Below are positions 49,401 through 55,938 of a stretch of 55,938 nucleotides of DNA, piece after piece. The stretch lies in contig JAPLCQ010000088.1 of assembly GCA_026392115.1 (NCBI GenBank), forward strand, positions 1-55,938, in the 5' to 3' direction. Below the pieces are notes generated by a model, which saw nothing but the letters and a program-made list of their open reading frames with translations, was not told the DNA's origin and searched no databases. How positions within the stretch are numbered: position 1 is the stretch's first letter; every line of letters starts with the position of its first letter. Origin of the DNA: Armatimonadota bacterium. GTDB lineage: Bacteria > Armatimonadota > Chthonomonadetes > Chthonomonadales > CAJBBX01. Position numbers and translations under genes: made by a program.

Positions 49401-50030
49401 TGCGCCGGCGGACGGCGTGGTGGTCCAGCCGGGGGCGGGCGTGAGCGCGGGCAGGTCGCTCCAGGTCACGCGCCGCTCCTCGCGGGTGATGGCGGGAGTG
49501 CGGCACAGGCGGGCGTCGGCCGGCAGCGCGTCGGCGAACCAGACGCGCCCCAGCGTAACCTCGGCCTTGCCCCGCGGGCCCGGCGCGAGCTTCAGCGCGA
49601 CCTGCGTGGTGGCCTCCTCGGGCTCTCCCGCGGCCAGGTCCACCGCCAGCAGATGCCACGCGCCGTCGCCCATGGGCTCGTCGGAGAAGGCGTAGGCGCG
49701 GCCGCCCACCGTCCCGTCCCATCCATGCAGGAAGTAGACGCCCGGCGAGGCGTCGAGCCCCTGCGCCCGGTAGCGGACCAGCAGGTAGCGGCTGTCGCCG
49801 TCGAGTTCCGATGCGGTGAAGGCCCGGAGCCAGGGCATCTCGGTCCCGACGCCCTCGGCGCGGAACGCAAGCCCCTCGGCGGCGCGAGCAACCGACCAGG
49901 CCGAGGGCCGGTGCGTCACCCAGCCGGGGCAGGCGGTCCAGCGGCGGGCATCGGCCAGGTCCACGTCGCGGTCGGCGGAGGCCCCGACGGACGCAAGGGC
50001 AAGGAGGGCGGCAAGGAGGAAGCGCTTCAT
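46479..50030 (-). CDS. very large secreted protein with DUF6259-like TIM barrel
   Basis: The 1183-residue protein has a signal peptide (FLLAALLALASVGASA). Two tandem carbohydrate-binding-like beta-sandwiches follow (YLLVRYRAQGLDASPGVYFL; LSLRYRATGGLVRTGYTIWL), then a central barrel of about 400 residues (FAFITRNAHYESYP, CDMVHLFGWSSLPAYGDWGD, GVRGMYIDEYGATDG, GVALYTEYPPAEV) and a C-terminal beta domain. The IDEYG and YTEYP strands could supply the catalytic acids. The layout suits DUF6259-type glycan enzymes. ATG 50030 (MKRFLLA) begins the signal peptide; longer upstream starts are rejected. Confidence 0.77.
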   Translation of the reverse strand: MKRFLLAALLALASVGASADRDVDLADARRWTACPGWVTHRPSAWSVARAAEGLAFRAEGVGTEMPWLRAFTASELDGDSRYLLVRYRAQGLDASPGVYFLHGWDGTVGGRAYAFSDEPMGDGAWHLLAVDLAAGEPEEATTQVALKLAPGPRGKAEVTLGRVWFADALPADARLCRTPAITREERRVTWSDLPALTPAPGWTTTPSAGASARLTEDGARFAVPEAGRGMRWPVALRAPVDLARTPCLSLRYRATGGLVRTGYTIWLGDDPAGSGGRAVVALNPGDLVADGRWHTASVRLGSPFAVTHLAVGLDCDGAAAEITLGDLTFSSRPRRWSAQEMLPHRALAGAWPAGFRALPAPTGGRPAASLWPRIGLQGWFKTADAEAAGAPFRLPSTPDAVRQTGTGDLGSLTVRLDGPCREVYLLTAVAAPEKEPFGLEANNPRKQERLCEPEKALAEIRYASGPPDRVIPVDAATALRGLPRGLAVCVVHPDPARKPVSLTLLDRMQTASVALLAATAWSGAPRVPEPGWRALSAAIRTRPSQPRATALHAALEPDGTLRLNAGRASAAPGPFFEVEVGGNPIPASEWAPMASEPGRCRLRHAATGLVAEVAAAQSGAGGLTLRMTLRNEGAQPRTATLRFPVLRGVRFGGGRTWCLSGRRGGILTDQPVRFRDGLGEPHPLQMDGFFCPETGDALALITHDTAAQHHFINLGLDASGGAWAPECVERDLAPGASFVATEAEVTACTGGWRAIFATYRKWLAGWYRPPAAKPWFQRTFAFITRNAHYESYPKPADRGAVKPAVDLARKLLGWCDMVHLFGWSSLPAYGDWGDYSHYDEAVGGLPGFRSNIGAAQAGGVAVGLYQDGYLSNEKGQTVGSRAKEWAMRRADGSPDFIPVYNAYNQCPTSEGWRNHLAGVYRRVVRETGVRGMYIDEYGATDGRWVCHARDHGHNGAEVPYAGEVATMRAIRAAVGPGVALYTEYPPAEVSRTILDGSFTYQALWSVDQEPAAPHFIDLPRFAFPEFKQFHIIHYAPMRSGNWSLLKFPFFNGESYDLGEPNLTACDGPALAFLRQAMRVLCTYRDAFSSRDVEPLVDTLADGLFANAFRAPARTAWTLYNANGRSLRGALLRVRHTPGATYADAWNQARLQPEVRGGWATLRLDLGPKAVGCVVQQRARGSSD

Positions 50031-50115
50031 GGGCCCACATTCGACGGGAGGGGCAGGCGCTCCTGCCTTGAGGGCTATCATGTACTGACCGCCCTTCCGC
50101 CATGGAGGCCCGACC

Positions 50116-50244
50116 ATGGGACTGCTGCTCGCACGGCTCTTCGTTGGCGCCCTCGTCCCCTGCGTGTCGGCAGGCAAGAGGGTGCGCCTGCGCTTCCACC
50201 TGTGCGGCGCGACGATCTACGCGGTGACGGGCGGGGACGAATAG
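50116..50244 (+). CDS. small hypothetical protein (42 residues)
   Basis: ATG at 50116 follows GGAGG by 7 bp. The protein starts with a hydrophobic stretch (MGLLLARLFVGALVPCVSAG) and ends with basic and beta-like residues (KRVRLRFHLCGATIYAVTGG). Codons are GC-rich at third positions. It may be a small membrane or secreted peptide. No family is recognised. Confidence 0.45.
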   Translation: MGLLLARLFVGALVPCVSAGKRVRLRFHLCGATIYAVTGGDE

Positions 50245-50249
50245 GAGCC

Positions 50250-50323
50250 ATGCGACAGATGGGACGGGCGGCGCTTGGGCTGGAGCGGCGAACCATTCGT
50301 CGCAGAGGTCCCATTCGTCGCAT
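50250..50323. repeat. inverted repeat related to the one at 33335
   Basis: ATGCGACAGATGGGAC and GTCCCATTCGTCGCAT are reverse complements apart from two central bases, separated by about 40 bp. The sequence family (GGGAC/ATGCGAC) is that of 33335-33436. The stretch up to 50398 shows nothing else. Confidence 0.65.
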
Positions 50324-50398
50324 CGGTCGCGGCGTGCACCCAGGCTGGGTGCTCGGTATACTCAGCTTGGGAGTCCCTGCATACTCGGGAGGTGCTGT

Positions 50399-50656
50399 AT
50401 GACCCTGACGCTGAACTTGCCGCCTGACATTGAGACGATGCTCTGTGCCGACGCGGCATCAAACGGAATGGACGTAACGGCCTATGCCAGCCGCCTCCTG
50501 GATGAGGCGATCCGCCGGCACCAGCCTGACGCCGTTGCGTCGGACGATCAGTGGGAATGCGAGCTGCGCCGGTTCATCGACAGCCTGCCCCGCAGGCCGG
50601 CGCCGCTACCTCCCAACGCCACTCATCGGTCGAGCTTCTACGAGGACGCCGCATGA
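50399..50656 (+). CDS. putative antitoxin of a PIN-toxin module
   Basis: The 85-residue protein begins with a strand (MTLTLNLPPDIETML) and helix (DVTAYASRLLDEAIRRHQ), the pattern of ribbon-helix-helix DNA-binding antitoxins, and has a Pro-rich C-terminal tail that could wrap the toxin. GGGAGG precedes the ATG. Its stop overlaps the PIN gene start in ATGA, the usual arrangement of VapBC-like operons. Confidence 0.77.
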   Translation: MTLTLNLPPDIETMLCADAASNGMDVTAYASRLLDEAIRRHQPDAVASDDQWECELRRFIDSLPRRPAPLPPNATHRSSFYEDAA

Positions 50657-51089
50657 AGTGTCTGCTGGACACAAACGTGCTTCTGCGGATGTGCGAGCCA
50701 GGTACGGCGGCCTGTGACAACGCGCTACGGGTGGTTGCTCTGCTTCGGCGCGCGGGTCACGATCTAGTGATAGCGCCGCAGATCATGGTCGAGTTCTGGT
50801 GTGCCGCCACACGGCCGGTCGCCCGCAACGGTCTCGGTTGGTCGGTTGCACAAGCCGATGCCGCTGTGGCCCAGTGGGAGGCATCGTTTGGGCTAGCTCC
50901 TGAGACACCGGGCATATACCCGGCATGGAAGCGTCTGGTGGCCTCGGTTGGGGTGTCAGGGGTCCAGGTTCATGTGCTCGGCTTGTGGCCACCATGCACG
51001 TCAATGGTTTGACGCACATACTGACGTACAACGTGTCTGATTTTGTAAGGTTCGACAGCATAATCGTGGTAGACGCCGCATCCGCCTGA
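50653..51089 (+). pseudogene. PIN-domain toxin gene with one-base deletion
   Basis: The first 107 codons encode a PIN domain: CLLDTNVLLRM (first Asp), IAPQIMVEFWCAATRP (Glu) and VSGVQVH. After His107 the frame is lost: CATGTGCTCGG stands where CAT-GAT-GCT-CGG is expected, one A short in the conserved Asp codon. Restoring it yields ARLVATMHVNGLTHILTYN then VSDFVRFDSIIVVDAASA, the typical PIN C-terminus, ending at 51089 for 145 residues. As written, translation stops at 51012 and lacks the third and fourth acidic residues, so the RNase should be inactive, unless the deletion is a sequencing error. Confidence 0.85.
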
Positions 51090-51254
51090 CCCCGCCCCTT
51101 CACCGCCTCGGCCATCCTCCCCCAATCCCCCGCGATTCCGCCCTCCCTGGTAGGAACCACGCCGCCTCGCGTCGAACTGGCTTGCACAGGGCCGGGGGCG
51201 CGTTGCGGCTTGGCCCGGTGACACGCCTCACACTCGACGAACAGGAACACCAAC

Positions 51255-52484
51255 ATGAGCCAACCGTCCACTGCGACTCTTGCCGGCCGCGCACTCGATG
51301 CGGGTGGCGGCATCTTGCGACTGGCGCCGAACTGGGTGCCCCGGTCGTTCTGCGTGCCGGGGCGGCGCATCAAGCTCCACCCGGACGACTACTACGCCCT
51401 CGGCGCGGCTCGCGGCGGGATCGACGAGCGCTGGTTCGCATCAACCACGCCCGCCGACAACGGCCCTCTGACCGCCCCGCACGAGGGGCAGAGCTGGATC
51501 GTCCTCGAGGAGGGCGGTCGCGTGGAGCGCGTGCTCCTTCGCGACGCCGTGGCGGGACTGAAGGGCGCGATCCTGGGCGAGAAGATGTGGCCCGAGCATG
51601 GCCGGTGGCCCATGTTCTCCAAGTTCTTCGACAACAAGGGCGCCCTGCCGCACCACGTCCACCACCGCGACGAACACGCCGCGAAGGTGGGCCAGCTGGG
51701 CAAGCCCGAGGCCTACTACTTCCCGCCGCAGGCGAACAACTACGGCGCCGACTACCCCTACACGTTCTTCGGCCTGGAGCCGGGAACCACCAGGGCCCAG
51801 GTCCGCGCCGCGCTGGAGGCCTTCACCAAGGGCGACAACAAGCTGACGAACCTCTCCAAGGCCTACCGGCTGGAGCCCGGCACCGGCTGGGACGTGCCGC
51901 CGGGCATCCTGCACGCGCCCGGCAGCCTCTGCACCTACGAGCCGCAGCGGGCGTCGGACGTCTTCGCCATGTACCAGTCGCTGGTCGGCGATGCGCTCCT
52001 GCCCGAGGAGCTGCTCTGGAAGGACACGCCGCCGGATCGCAAGGGCGACTTCGACTACCTCGTCGAGGTGCTGGACTGGGAGGCCAACACGGACCCCGAC
52101 TTCGCCGCGCACCACTTCATGCGGCCCAAGCCGGTGGACGACCCGGCCGCCATGGAGGCCCAGGGCTACGTGGAGAACTGGATCTGCTACCGGTCGGCCT
52201 ACTACAGCGCCAAGGAGCTGACGGTCCTGCCCGGCCGCACTGTGCGCATCACCGACGGCGCGCCCTACGGCCTCATCGTCATGCAGGGCCACGGGACCAT
52301 GGGCGGCTGGGACATCGAGACGCCCGCGCTGATCCGGTACGGGCAGCTCACCCGCGACGAGTACTTCGTCACGGCAGAGGCGGCCCGGGCGGGCGTCATC
52401 ATCGCCAACCCGTCGGACTGCGACCCCATCGTCATGCTGAAGCACTTCGGCCCAGACAACCCGGACCTCGTCGTCGAGAACTGA
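51255..52484 (+). CDS. cupin, mannose-6-phosphate isomerase-like
   Basis: The 409-residue protein resembles class I phosphomannose isomerase-like cupins: LPHHVHHRDEHAAKVG (His/Glu metal ligands), PGTGWDVPPGILHAPGSL, and a second cupin half (LTVLPGRTVRITDG, YGLIVMQGHG). It differs from housekeeping ManA in length and C-terminus. It is the first gene of the run ending at 55431 and probably isomerises a sugar or sugar acid in that pathway. The stretch before it (51090-51254) shows no clear promoter. Confidence 0.75.
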   Translation: MSQPSTATLAGRALDAGGGILRLAPNWVPRSFCVPGRRIKLHPDDYYALGAARGGIDERWFASTTPADNGPLTAPHEGQSWIVLEEGGRVERVLLRDAVAGLKGAILGEKMWPEHGRWPMFSKFFDNKGALPHHVHHRDEHAAKVGQLGKPEAYYFPPQANNYGADYPYTFFGLEPGTTRAQVRAALEAFTKGDNKLTNLSKAYRLEPGTGWDVPPGILHAPGSLCTYEPQRASDVFAMYQSLVGDALLPEELLWKDTPPDRKGDFDYLVEVLDWEANTDPDFAAHHFMRPKPVDDPAAMEAQGYVENWICYRSAYYSAKELTVLPGRTVRITDGAPYGLIVMQGHGTMGGWDIETPALIRYGQLTRDEYFVTAEAARAGVIIANPSDCDPIVMLKHFGPDNPDLVVEN

Positions 52485-52503
52485 ACTGCAACGGAGGAGC
52501 GAC

Positions 52504-53409
52504 ATGAAGGACATCTCGATCGGTTCATGGGCGTACACCATCGGTCCCTACGGCAAGAGCCCCGTGCCGTGGGAAGAGGTGATCGTCACGCTGAAGCGCC
52601 TGGGCTTCCAGGGCGTCGAGCTCGGCGGCTTCCCGCCGCACCCGAACCCGGACGACCTGCCGACCAAGGAGCAGCGCGAGGCCTGCAAGGCCCGCCTGGC
52701 CGAGGTGGGGCTGCGCTTCTCGGGCCTGGCGGCGAACCTGTGGGCCGAGCACCTCATCGACACCGATGACCCGTCGGACTACATCGCCTGCTTCCGCAAG
52801 AACCTGGACTTCTGCGTGGACCTGGGCATCCAGGGCCTCCGCGTCGACACCGTGCAGCCCCCGACGATCTTCGAGACCGTCGACGAGGCCACGGCCCGCC
52901 GCCGCGTGGTCGACACCTGGAAGCAGTGCGCCCGCGAGGCCGCCGACAAGGGCGTCTACGTCACCTGGGAGTTCGAGCCCGGCTTCGCGTTCAACAAGCC
53001 TTCGGACATCATCGGCATCACCCGGGAGATCGGCAGCAGCAACTTCGGCGTCCAGTTCGACACATGCCACGCGCACATGGTGGCCGCTGTGGGCGCCCGG
53101 CAGCCCGGCGTGCCCGAGACGCTGCCCGGCGGCGCGCTGGAACTGGCGCAGAAGCTCCGCGGGATGATCAACCACATCCACCTGATCGACTCCGACGGCA
53201 CGCTGCACGACGACGAGACCTCGACCCACGCGCCCTTCGGCGACGGCATCCTGGACTTCGACGCCCTGCTCCCCGAGCTGAACAAGAACCAGCTGCCGCA
53301 CAACTGGTGGACCATCGACCTCTGCTTCTGGCCGGACGCCTGGGCCGTCACCGAGCGCGCCAAGGCCGCGATTGATGCGCTCAATGGGAAGTGGGGTTCC
53401 GGGCAATGA
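52504..53409 (+). CDS. sugar phosphate isomerase/epimerase
   Basis: The 301-residue TIM-barrel protein has [40 protein letters not shown] (Glu), [11 protein letters not shown] (Asp/His), [11 protein letters not shown] (His) and [10 protein letters not shown]. These place the metal ligands of the AP endonuclease 2/xylose isomerase-like family. GGAGGAGCG precedes the ATG. Its stop overlaps the start of the Gfo/Idh/MocA gene (ATGA). Inositol- or hexose-derived substrates are likely. Confidence 0.88.
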   Translation: MKDISIGSWAYTIGPYGKSPVPWEEVIVTLKRLGFQGVELGGFPPHPNPDDLPTKEQREACKARLAEVGLRFSGLAANLWAEHLIDTDDPSDYIACFRKNLDFCVDLGIQGLRVDTVQPPTIFETVDEATARRRVVDTWKQCAREAADKGVYVTWEFEPGFAFNKPSDIIGITREIGSSNFGVQFDTCHAHMVAAVGARQPGVPETLPGGALELAQKLRGMINHIHLIDSDGTLHDDETSTHAPFGDGILDFDALLPELNKNQLPHNWWTIDLCFWPDAWAVTERAKAAIDALNGKWGSGQ

Positions 53410-54548
53410 GGGACCTGAACATCGGCCTGATCGGCTACGGGTTCATGGGGCGGGCGCACTCGAACGCCTACCGGAAGGTGAACCAGTTCTTCAAGCTGGG
53501 CTACCGGCCCGTGATGAAGGCCGCCTGCGCCCGCGACGGCGCGCAGATCGCCGAGTTCGCGGATAACTGGGGCTGGGAGAGCGTCGAGACCGACTGGCGG
53601 AAGCTCATCGCGCGGCCTGATATCGACGCCATCGACATCTGCAGCCCCAACGTCACGCACCACGACATCGCCATCGAGGCCGCGAAGGCCGGGAAGATGG
53701 TCCTCTGCGAGAAGCCGCTGGCCATGAACGCCGCCGAGGGGCGCGCCATGGTCGACGCCATCGAGAAGGCCGGCGTGGCGAACATGGTCTGGTTCAACTA
53801 CCGCCGCGTGCCCGCCATCGCGCTGGCCAAGCAGATCATGGACGAGGGGCGGATCGGCCGCGTCTTCCACTACCGGGCCAAGTACCTGCAGGACTGGACC
53901 ATCAGCGCCAAGGTGCCCCAGGGCGGAGCGACGCTCTGGCGCCTGGACATCGACGTGGCCGGCAGCGGCGTGACCGGAGACCTGCTGGCCCACTCCATCG
54001 ACACCGCGATCTGGCTCAACGGCCCCGTCGAGGCCGTGACCGCCATGACCGAGACCTTCATCAAGGAGCGCGAGGTCCAGGGGCAACCGGGGACGGTGAA
54101 GCCCGTGGGCATCGACGACGCCTGCGCCTTCCTGGTGCGCTTCAAGAACGGCTCCATCGGGACCTTCGAGTCCACCCGCTACGCCCGGGGCCGCAAGAAC
54201 CAGAACACGTTCGAGGTGAACGGCGAGAACGGATCGGTCTGCTTCGACCTGGAGGACGCGCACCGCCTGCAGTACTTCGACCACGGCGATGTGAGCCACC
54301 TCCACGGCTGGCGCGACCTGCTGGTCACCGACTCCGACCACCCCTACATGGGGCACTGGTGGGTTCCCGGCTGCGTCATCGGCTACGAGCACACGTTCAT
54401 CCATGCCGTCGCCGACTTCCTGACCGGGCTGGAGACCGGCGTGGCCGTGCAGCCCGACTTCCGCTGCGCGCTGCAGACGCAGCTCATCTGCGACAGCGTG
54501 CTGGAGTCCGCCCGATCCGGCCAGTGGGTCAAGGCGCCCGAGGCCTAG
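53406..54548 (+). CDS. Gfo/Idh/MocA family oxidoreductase
   Basis: The 380-residue protein begins with the Rossmann motif [19 protein letters not shown] and has CEKPLAMN (the family EKP motif), followed by the C-terminal beta-sheet domain with [17 protein letters not shown], whose Asp/His fit the catalytic positions. It should oxidise or reduce a sugar or inositol with NAD(P). There is no signal peptide, so it is cytoplasmic. Coupled translation with the preceding isomerase supports one catabolic pathway. Confidence 0.92.
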   Translation: MRDLNIGLIGYGFMGRAHSNAYRKVNQFFKLGYRPVMKAACARDGAQIAEFADNWGWESVETDWRKLIARPDIDAIDICSPNVTHHDIAIEAAKAGKMVLCEKPLAMNAAEGRAMVDAIEKAGVANMVWFNYRRVPAIALAKQIMDEGRIGRVFHYRAKYLQDWTISAKVPQGGATLWRLDIDVAGSGVTGDLLAHSIDTAIWLNGPVEAVTAMTETFIKEREVQGQPGTVKPVGIDDACAFLVRFKNGSIGTFESTRYARGRKNQNTFEVNGENGSVCFDLEDAHRLQYFDHGDVSHLHGWRDLLVTDSDHPYMGHWWVPGCVIGYEHTFIHAVADFLTGLETGVAVQPDFRCALQTQLICDSVLESARSGQWVKAPEA

Positions 54549-54585
54549 CCGAAGCCGCCGCCAACCTGAAGGCAAGGAGGAAGCC

Positions 54586-55431
54586 GTGAAGATCGGCATC
54601 AACGTCTTGCTCTGGACCGCCGCCGCCGCCGAGGAGCATCTCGGCCTGCTCGGCGACATCCGGACCTGGGGGTACGAGAGCGTCGAACTGCCCATGTTCG
54701 CGCCGGACTGCTCCCCGTGGCCCCTCCTTGCCGGACGGATGGACGAGCTGGGGCTCTCGCGGACGGCCGTCACCGTCATGCCGCCCGAGGCCAACCCCAT
54801 CTCCGACGACGCGGCGGTGCGACGGGCCGGCATCGACCACCTGCGCTCCTGCATCGACGCCTGCGCCCAGATGGGCGCCGACGTGCTCTGCGGCCCGATG
54901 TATTCGCCCTGCGGCGCGCTGGTGGGCCGCGGGCGCACGGAGCAGGAGTGGGACCTGGCCGTGGAGTGCCTCCGGCGGGCGGGGGAGCACGCCTCGGGCG
55001 CCGGCGTCACGCTGGCCGTGGAGGCGCTGAACCGCTTCGAGACCTACTTCCTCAACTGCGCGGCCGACGCGGCGCGGCTCGTCGACGAGGTGGGCCTGCC
55101 GTCGGTGGGGCTCCTCTTCGACACGTTCCATGCCAACATCGAGGAGAAGGACCCCGTGGGCGCCATCGGCGCGGCGGGCGGGCGCATCGCCCACTTCCAC
55201 GTCTCCGAGAACGACCGCGGCACCCCCGGCGAGGGCCATGTGCCCTGGGATCGGGTCTTCCCGGCGCTGAAGGCCACCGGCTACGACGGCGCCCTGACGG
55301 TGGAGGCCTTCGGCCGGGCCCTGCCGGAAGTGGCCGCGGCCACCTGCATCTGGCGCCCGACCTTCCCGAACGCGCAGCATCTCGCGACCAGCGCGGTTCG
55401 GCACATACGGGACGGCTGGTCCCGCTCATGA
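54586..55431 (+). CDS. sugar phosphate isomerase/epimerase (tagatose/psicose 3-epimerase-like)
   Basis: The 281-residue protein starts with GTG at 54586 behind AAGGAGG. Motifs are INVLLWTAAAAEEHL, YESVELPMF, LAVEALNRFETYFLN (Glu), LLFDTFHANIEEKD (Asp/His), AHFHVSENDRGTPGEGHVPW and LTVEAFGR (second Glu). These match D-tagatose 3-epimerase-type enzymes with an Mn-binding Glu/Asp/His/Glu set. It follows the dehydrogenase by 37 bp and completes the operon, perhaps epimerising its product. Confidence 0.9.
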   Translation: MKIGINVLLWTAAAAEEHLGLLGDIRTWGYESVELPMFAPDCSPWPLLAGRMDELGLSRTAVTVMPPEANPISDDAAVRRAGIDHLRSCIDACAQMGADVLCGPMYSPCGALVGRGRTEQEWDLAVECLRRAGEHASGAGVTLAVEALNRFETYFLNCAADAARLVDEVGLPSVGLLFDTFHANIEEKDPVGAIGAAGGRIAHFHVSENDRGTPGEGHVPWDRVFPALKATGYDGALTVEAFGRALPEVAAATCIWRPTFPNAQHLATSAVRHIRDGWSRS

Positions 55432-55451
55432 GCGACGCGAGGAAGGACACC

Positions 55452-55938
55452 ATGCAAGACGAGAAGATCATCCGGGGCTCCACGCGCCGCCAGTTCATCG
55501 GCAACACCCTCGCCACAGGGGCCGCCTTCGCCCTGCCCGCCTTCATCCCCGCGCCGGCGCTGGGGCGGGGCGTGGTGACGGACCAGGCGTTCCGCACTTC
55601 CCTGCCCGGGGTGTATGCGGCCGGGGATTGCGCCGAGGTGGCGGGGCGGATTGAACCGCTGTGGTATGCGGCCAAGCGGCAGGGGGAGGCGGCGGCGCGG
55701 GCGATGCTGGGTGAGACCGTAGAGTACACCCCGCCGACTTACTACAACAGCGCGAAGTTTTTTCATCTGGAGTGGACCGGGGTGGGCGAGACGGCGGCGG
55801 GGCCCGGCCGCTTCCGGAAGCTACCGGGGCGGGAGGCGAGCGTGCGGGTGATTGAGCGGGAGGGGGTCGTGGTGAGCTTCTCGATGCTGGGTTCGCGCTG
55901 GAACCACCGGGTGCTGGCGCGCTGGGTGGAGGAGCGTC
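55452..55938 (+). CDS. chimeric ORF: Tat signal joined to a flavoprotein C-terminus (runs off window)
   Basis: Residues 1-38 (STRRQFIGNTLATGAAFA ... PAPALG) are a twin-arginine signal typical of exported Gfo/Idh/MocA oxidoreductases, which fits the operon. From about residue 39 (55566) the text becomes VVTDQAFRTSLPGVYAAGDC, then RQGEAAARAMLGE and YYNSAKFFHLEWTGVG, the C-terminal FAD-binding and tail part of pyridine-nucleotide-disulfide-type oxidoreductases. No FAD N-terminal or NAD domain is present, so the product cannot be a normal member of either family. Codon choice also changes at the junction, from C-ending to G-ending (GCG, GGG, CGG). It may be an assembly misjoin or a recombination scar. 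Confidence 0.7.
   Translation, partial: MQDEKIIRGSTRRQFIGNTLATGAAFALPAFIPAPALGRGVVTDQAFRTSLPGVYAAGDCAEVAGRIEPLWYAAKRQGEAAARAMLGETVEYTPPTYYNSAKFFHLEWTGVGETAAGPGRFRKLPGREASVRVIEREGVVVSFSMLGSRWNHRVLARWVEER

Overview
The window is high-GC, densely coding bacterial DNA with strong G/C preference at third codon positions. It carries many secreted carbohydrate-active enzymes, several TIM-barrel sugar-phosphate isomerases, SBBP beta-propeller proteins, BTAD-type regulators and an ebo cluster. This mix fits an uncultivated polysaccharide-degrading soil or freshwater bacterium; Armatimonadota is my best guess, with Planctomycetota or a related lineage possible. That is inference: there is no rRNA or marker gene here to fix the taxonomy.

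Layout. 1-3313 (minus) is an ebo metabolite-trafficking operon, eboC-eboD-small gene-eboB-eboE, with eboE cut by the window edge. 3416-5507 (plus) holds two glycosidase genes (GH172/DUF2961 and a GH43-like protein). 5630-8581 (minus) is a large BTAD/ATPase/TPR regulator, divergent from a secreted seven-bladed SBBP protein (8831-11758). After an epimerase gene, 12869-14214 has no well-supported gene but holds an inverted-repeat array and, on the minus strand, a consensus sigma-70 promoter, a strongly structured leader and an intrinsic terminator: a candidate ncRNA or riboswitch. A metallophosphoesterase gene and a second repeat array follow.

15644-22858 is a plus-strand signalling and secretion region: membrane histidine kinase, SBBP protein 2, NarL-type response regulator, and a lipoprotein amidase (Ntn hydrolase). 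SBBP 2 and the amidase share an almost identical ~195 bp promoter/RBS/signal-peptide cassette containing a 7-2-7 palindrome. The amidase gene is also followed by what looks like a leftover SBBP 3' end and terminator, as if an SBBP coding body had been replaced.

23146-33248 contains a stand-alone MNT nucleotidyltransferase, a BNR/GH43 two-module protein, an overlapping pair of AAA-like ATPase genes (one fused to a BTAD regulator, the other to a membrane helix and WD40 propeller), a small transthyretin-like protein, a GH16 enzyme and an Mrr endonuclease. 33514-38685 is a sugar-modifying operon (isomerase, MDR, SDR) followed by a GH106-like rhamnosidase. A tRNA-Pro(CGG) gene lies at 38982.

39168-50030 carries a GxGYxYP protein, an exported rubrerythrin, two very large secreted TIM-barrel proteins, a DUF4177-like protein and a lone YidD. 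50399-51089 is an antitoxin/PIN-toxin pair whose toxin is broken by a one-base deletion in a catalytic Asp codon. 51255-55431 is a sugar catabolic operon (cupin isomerase, isomerase, Gfo/Idh/MocA dehydrogenase, isomerase). The last ORF joins a Tat signal to an unrelated flavoprotein C-terminus and may mark an assembly misjoin. Overall the genes point to extracellular glycan breakdown feeding unusual sugar oxidation and epimerisation routes, with a nearby two-component system that may control secreted propeller proteins.
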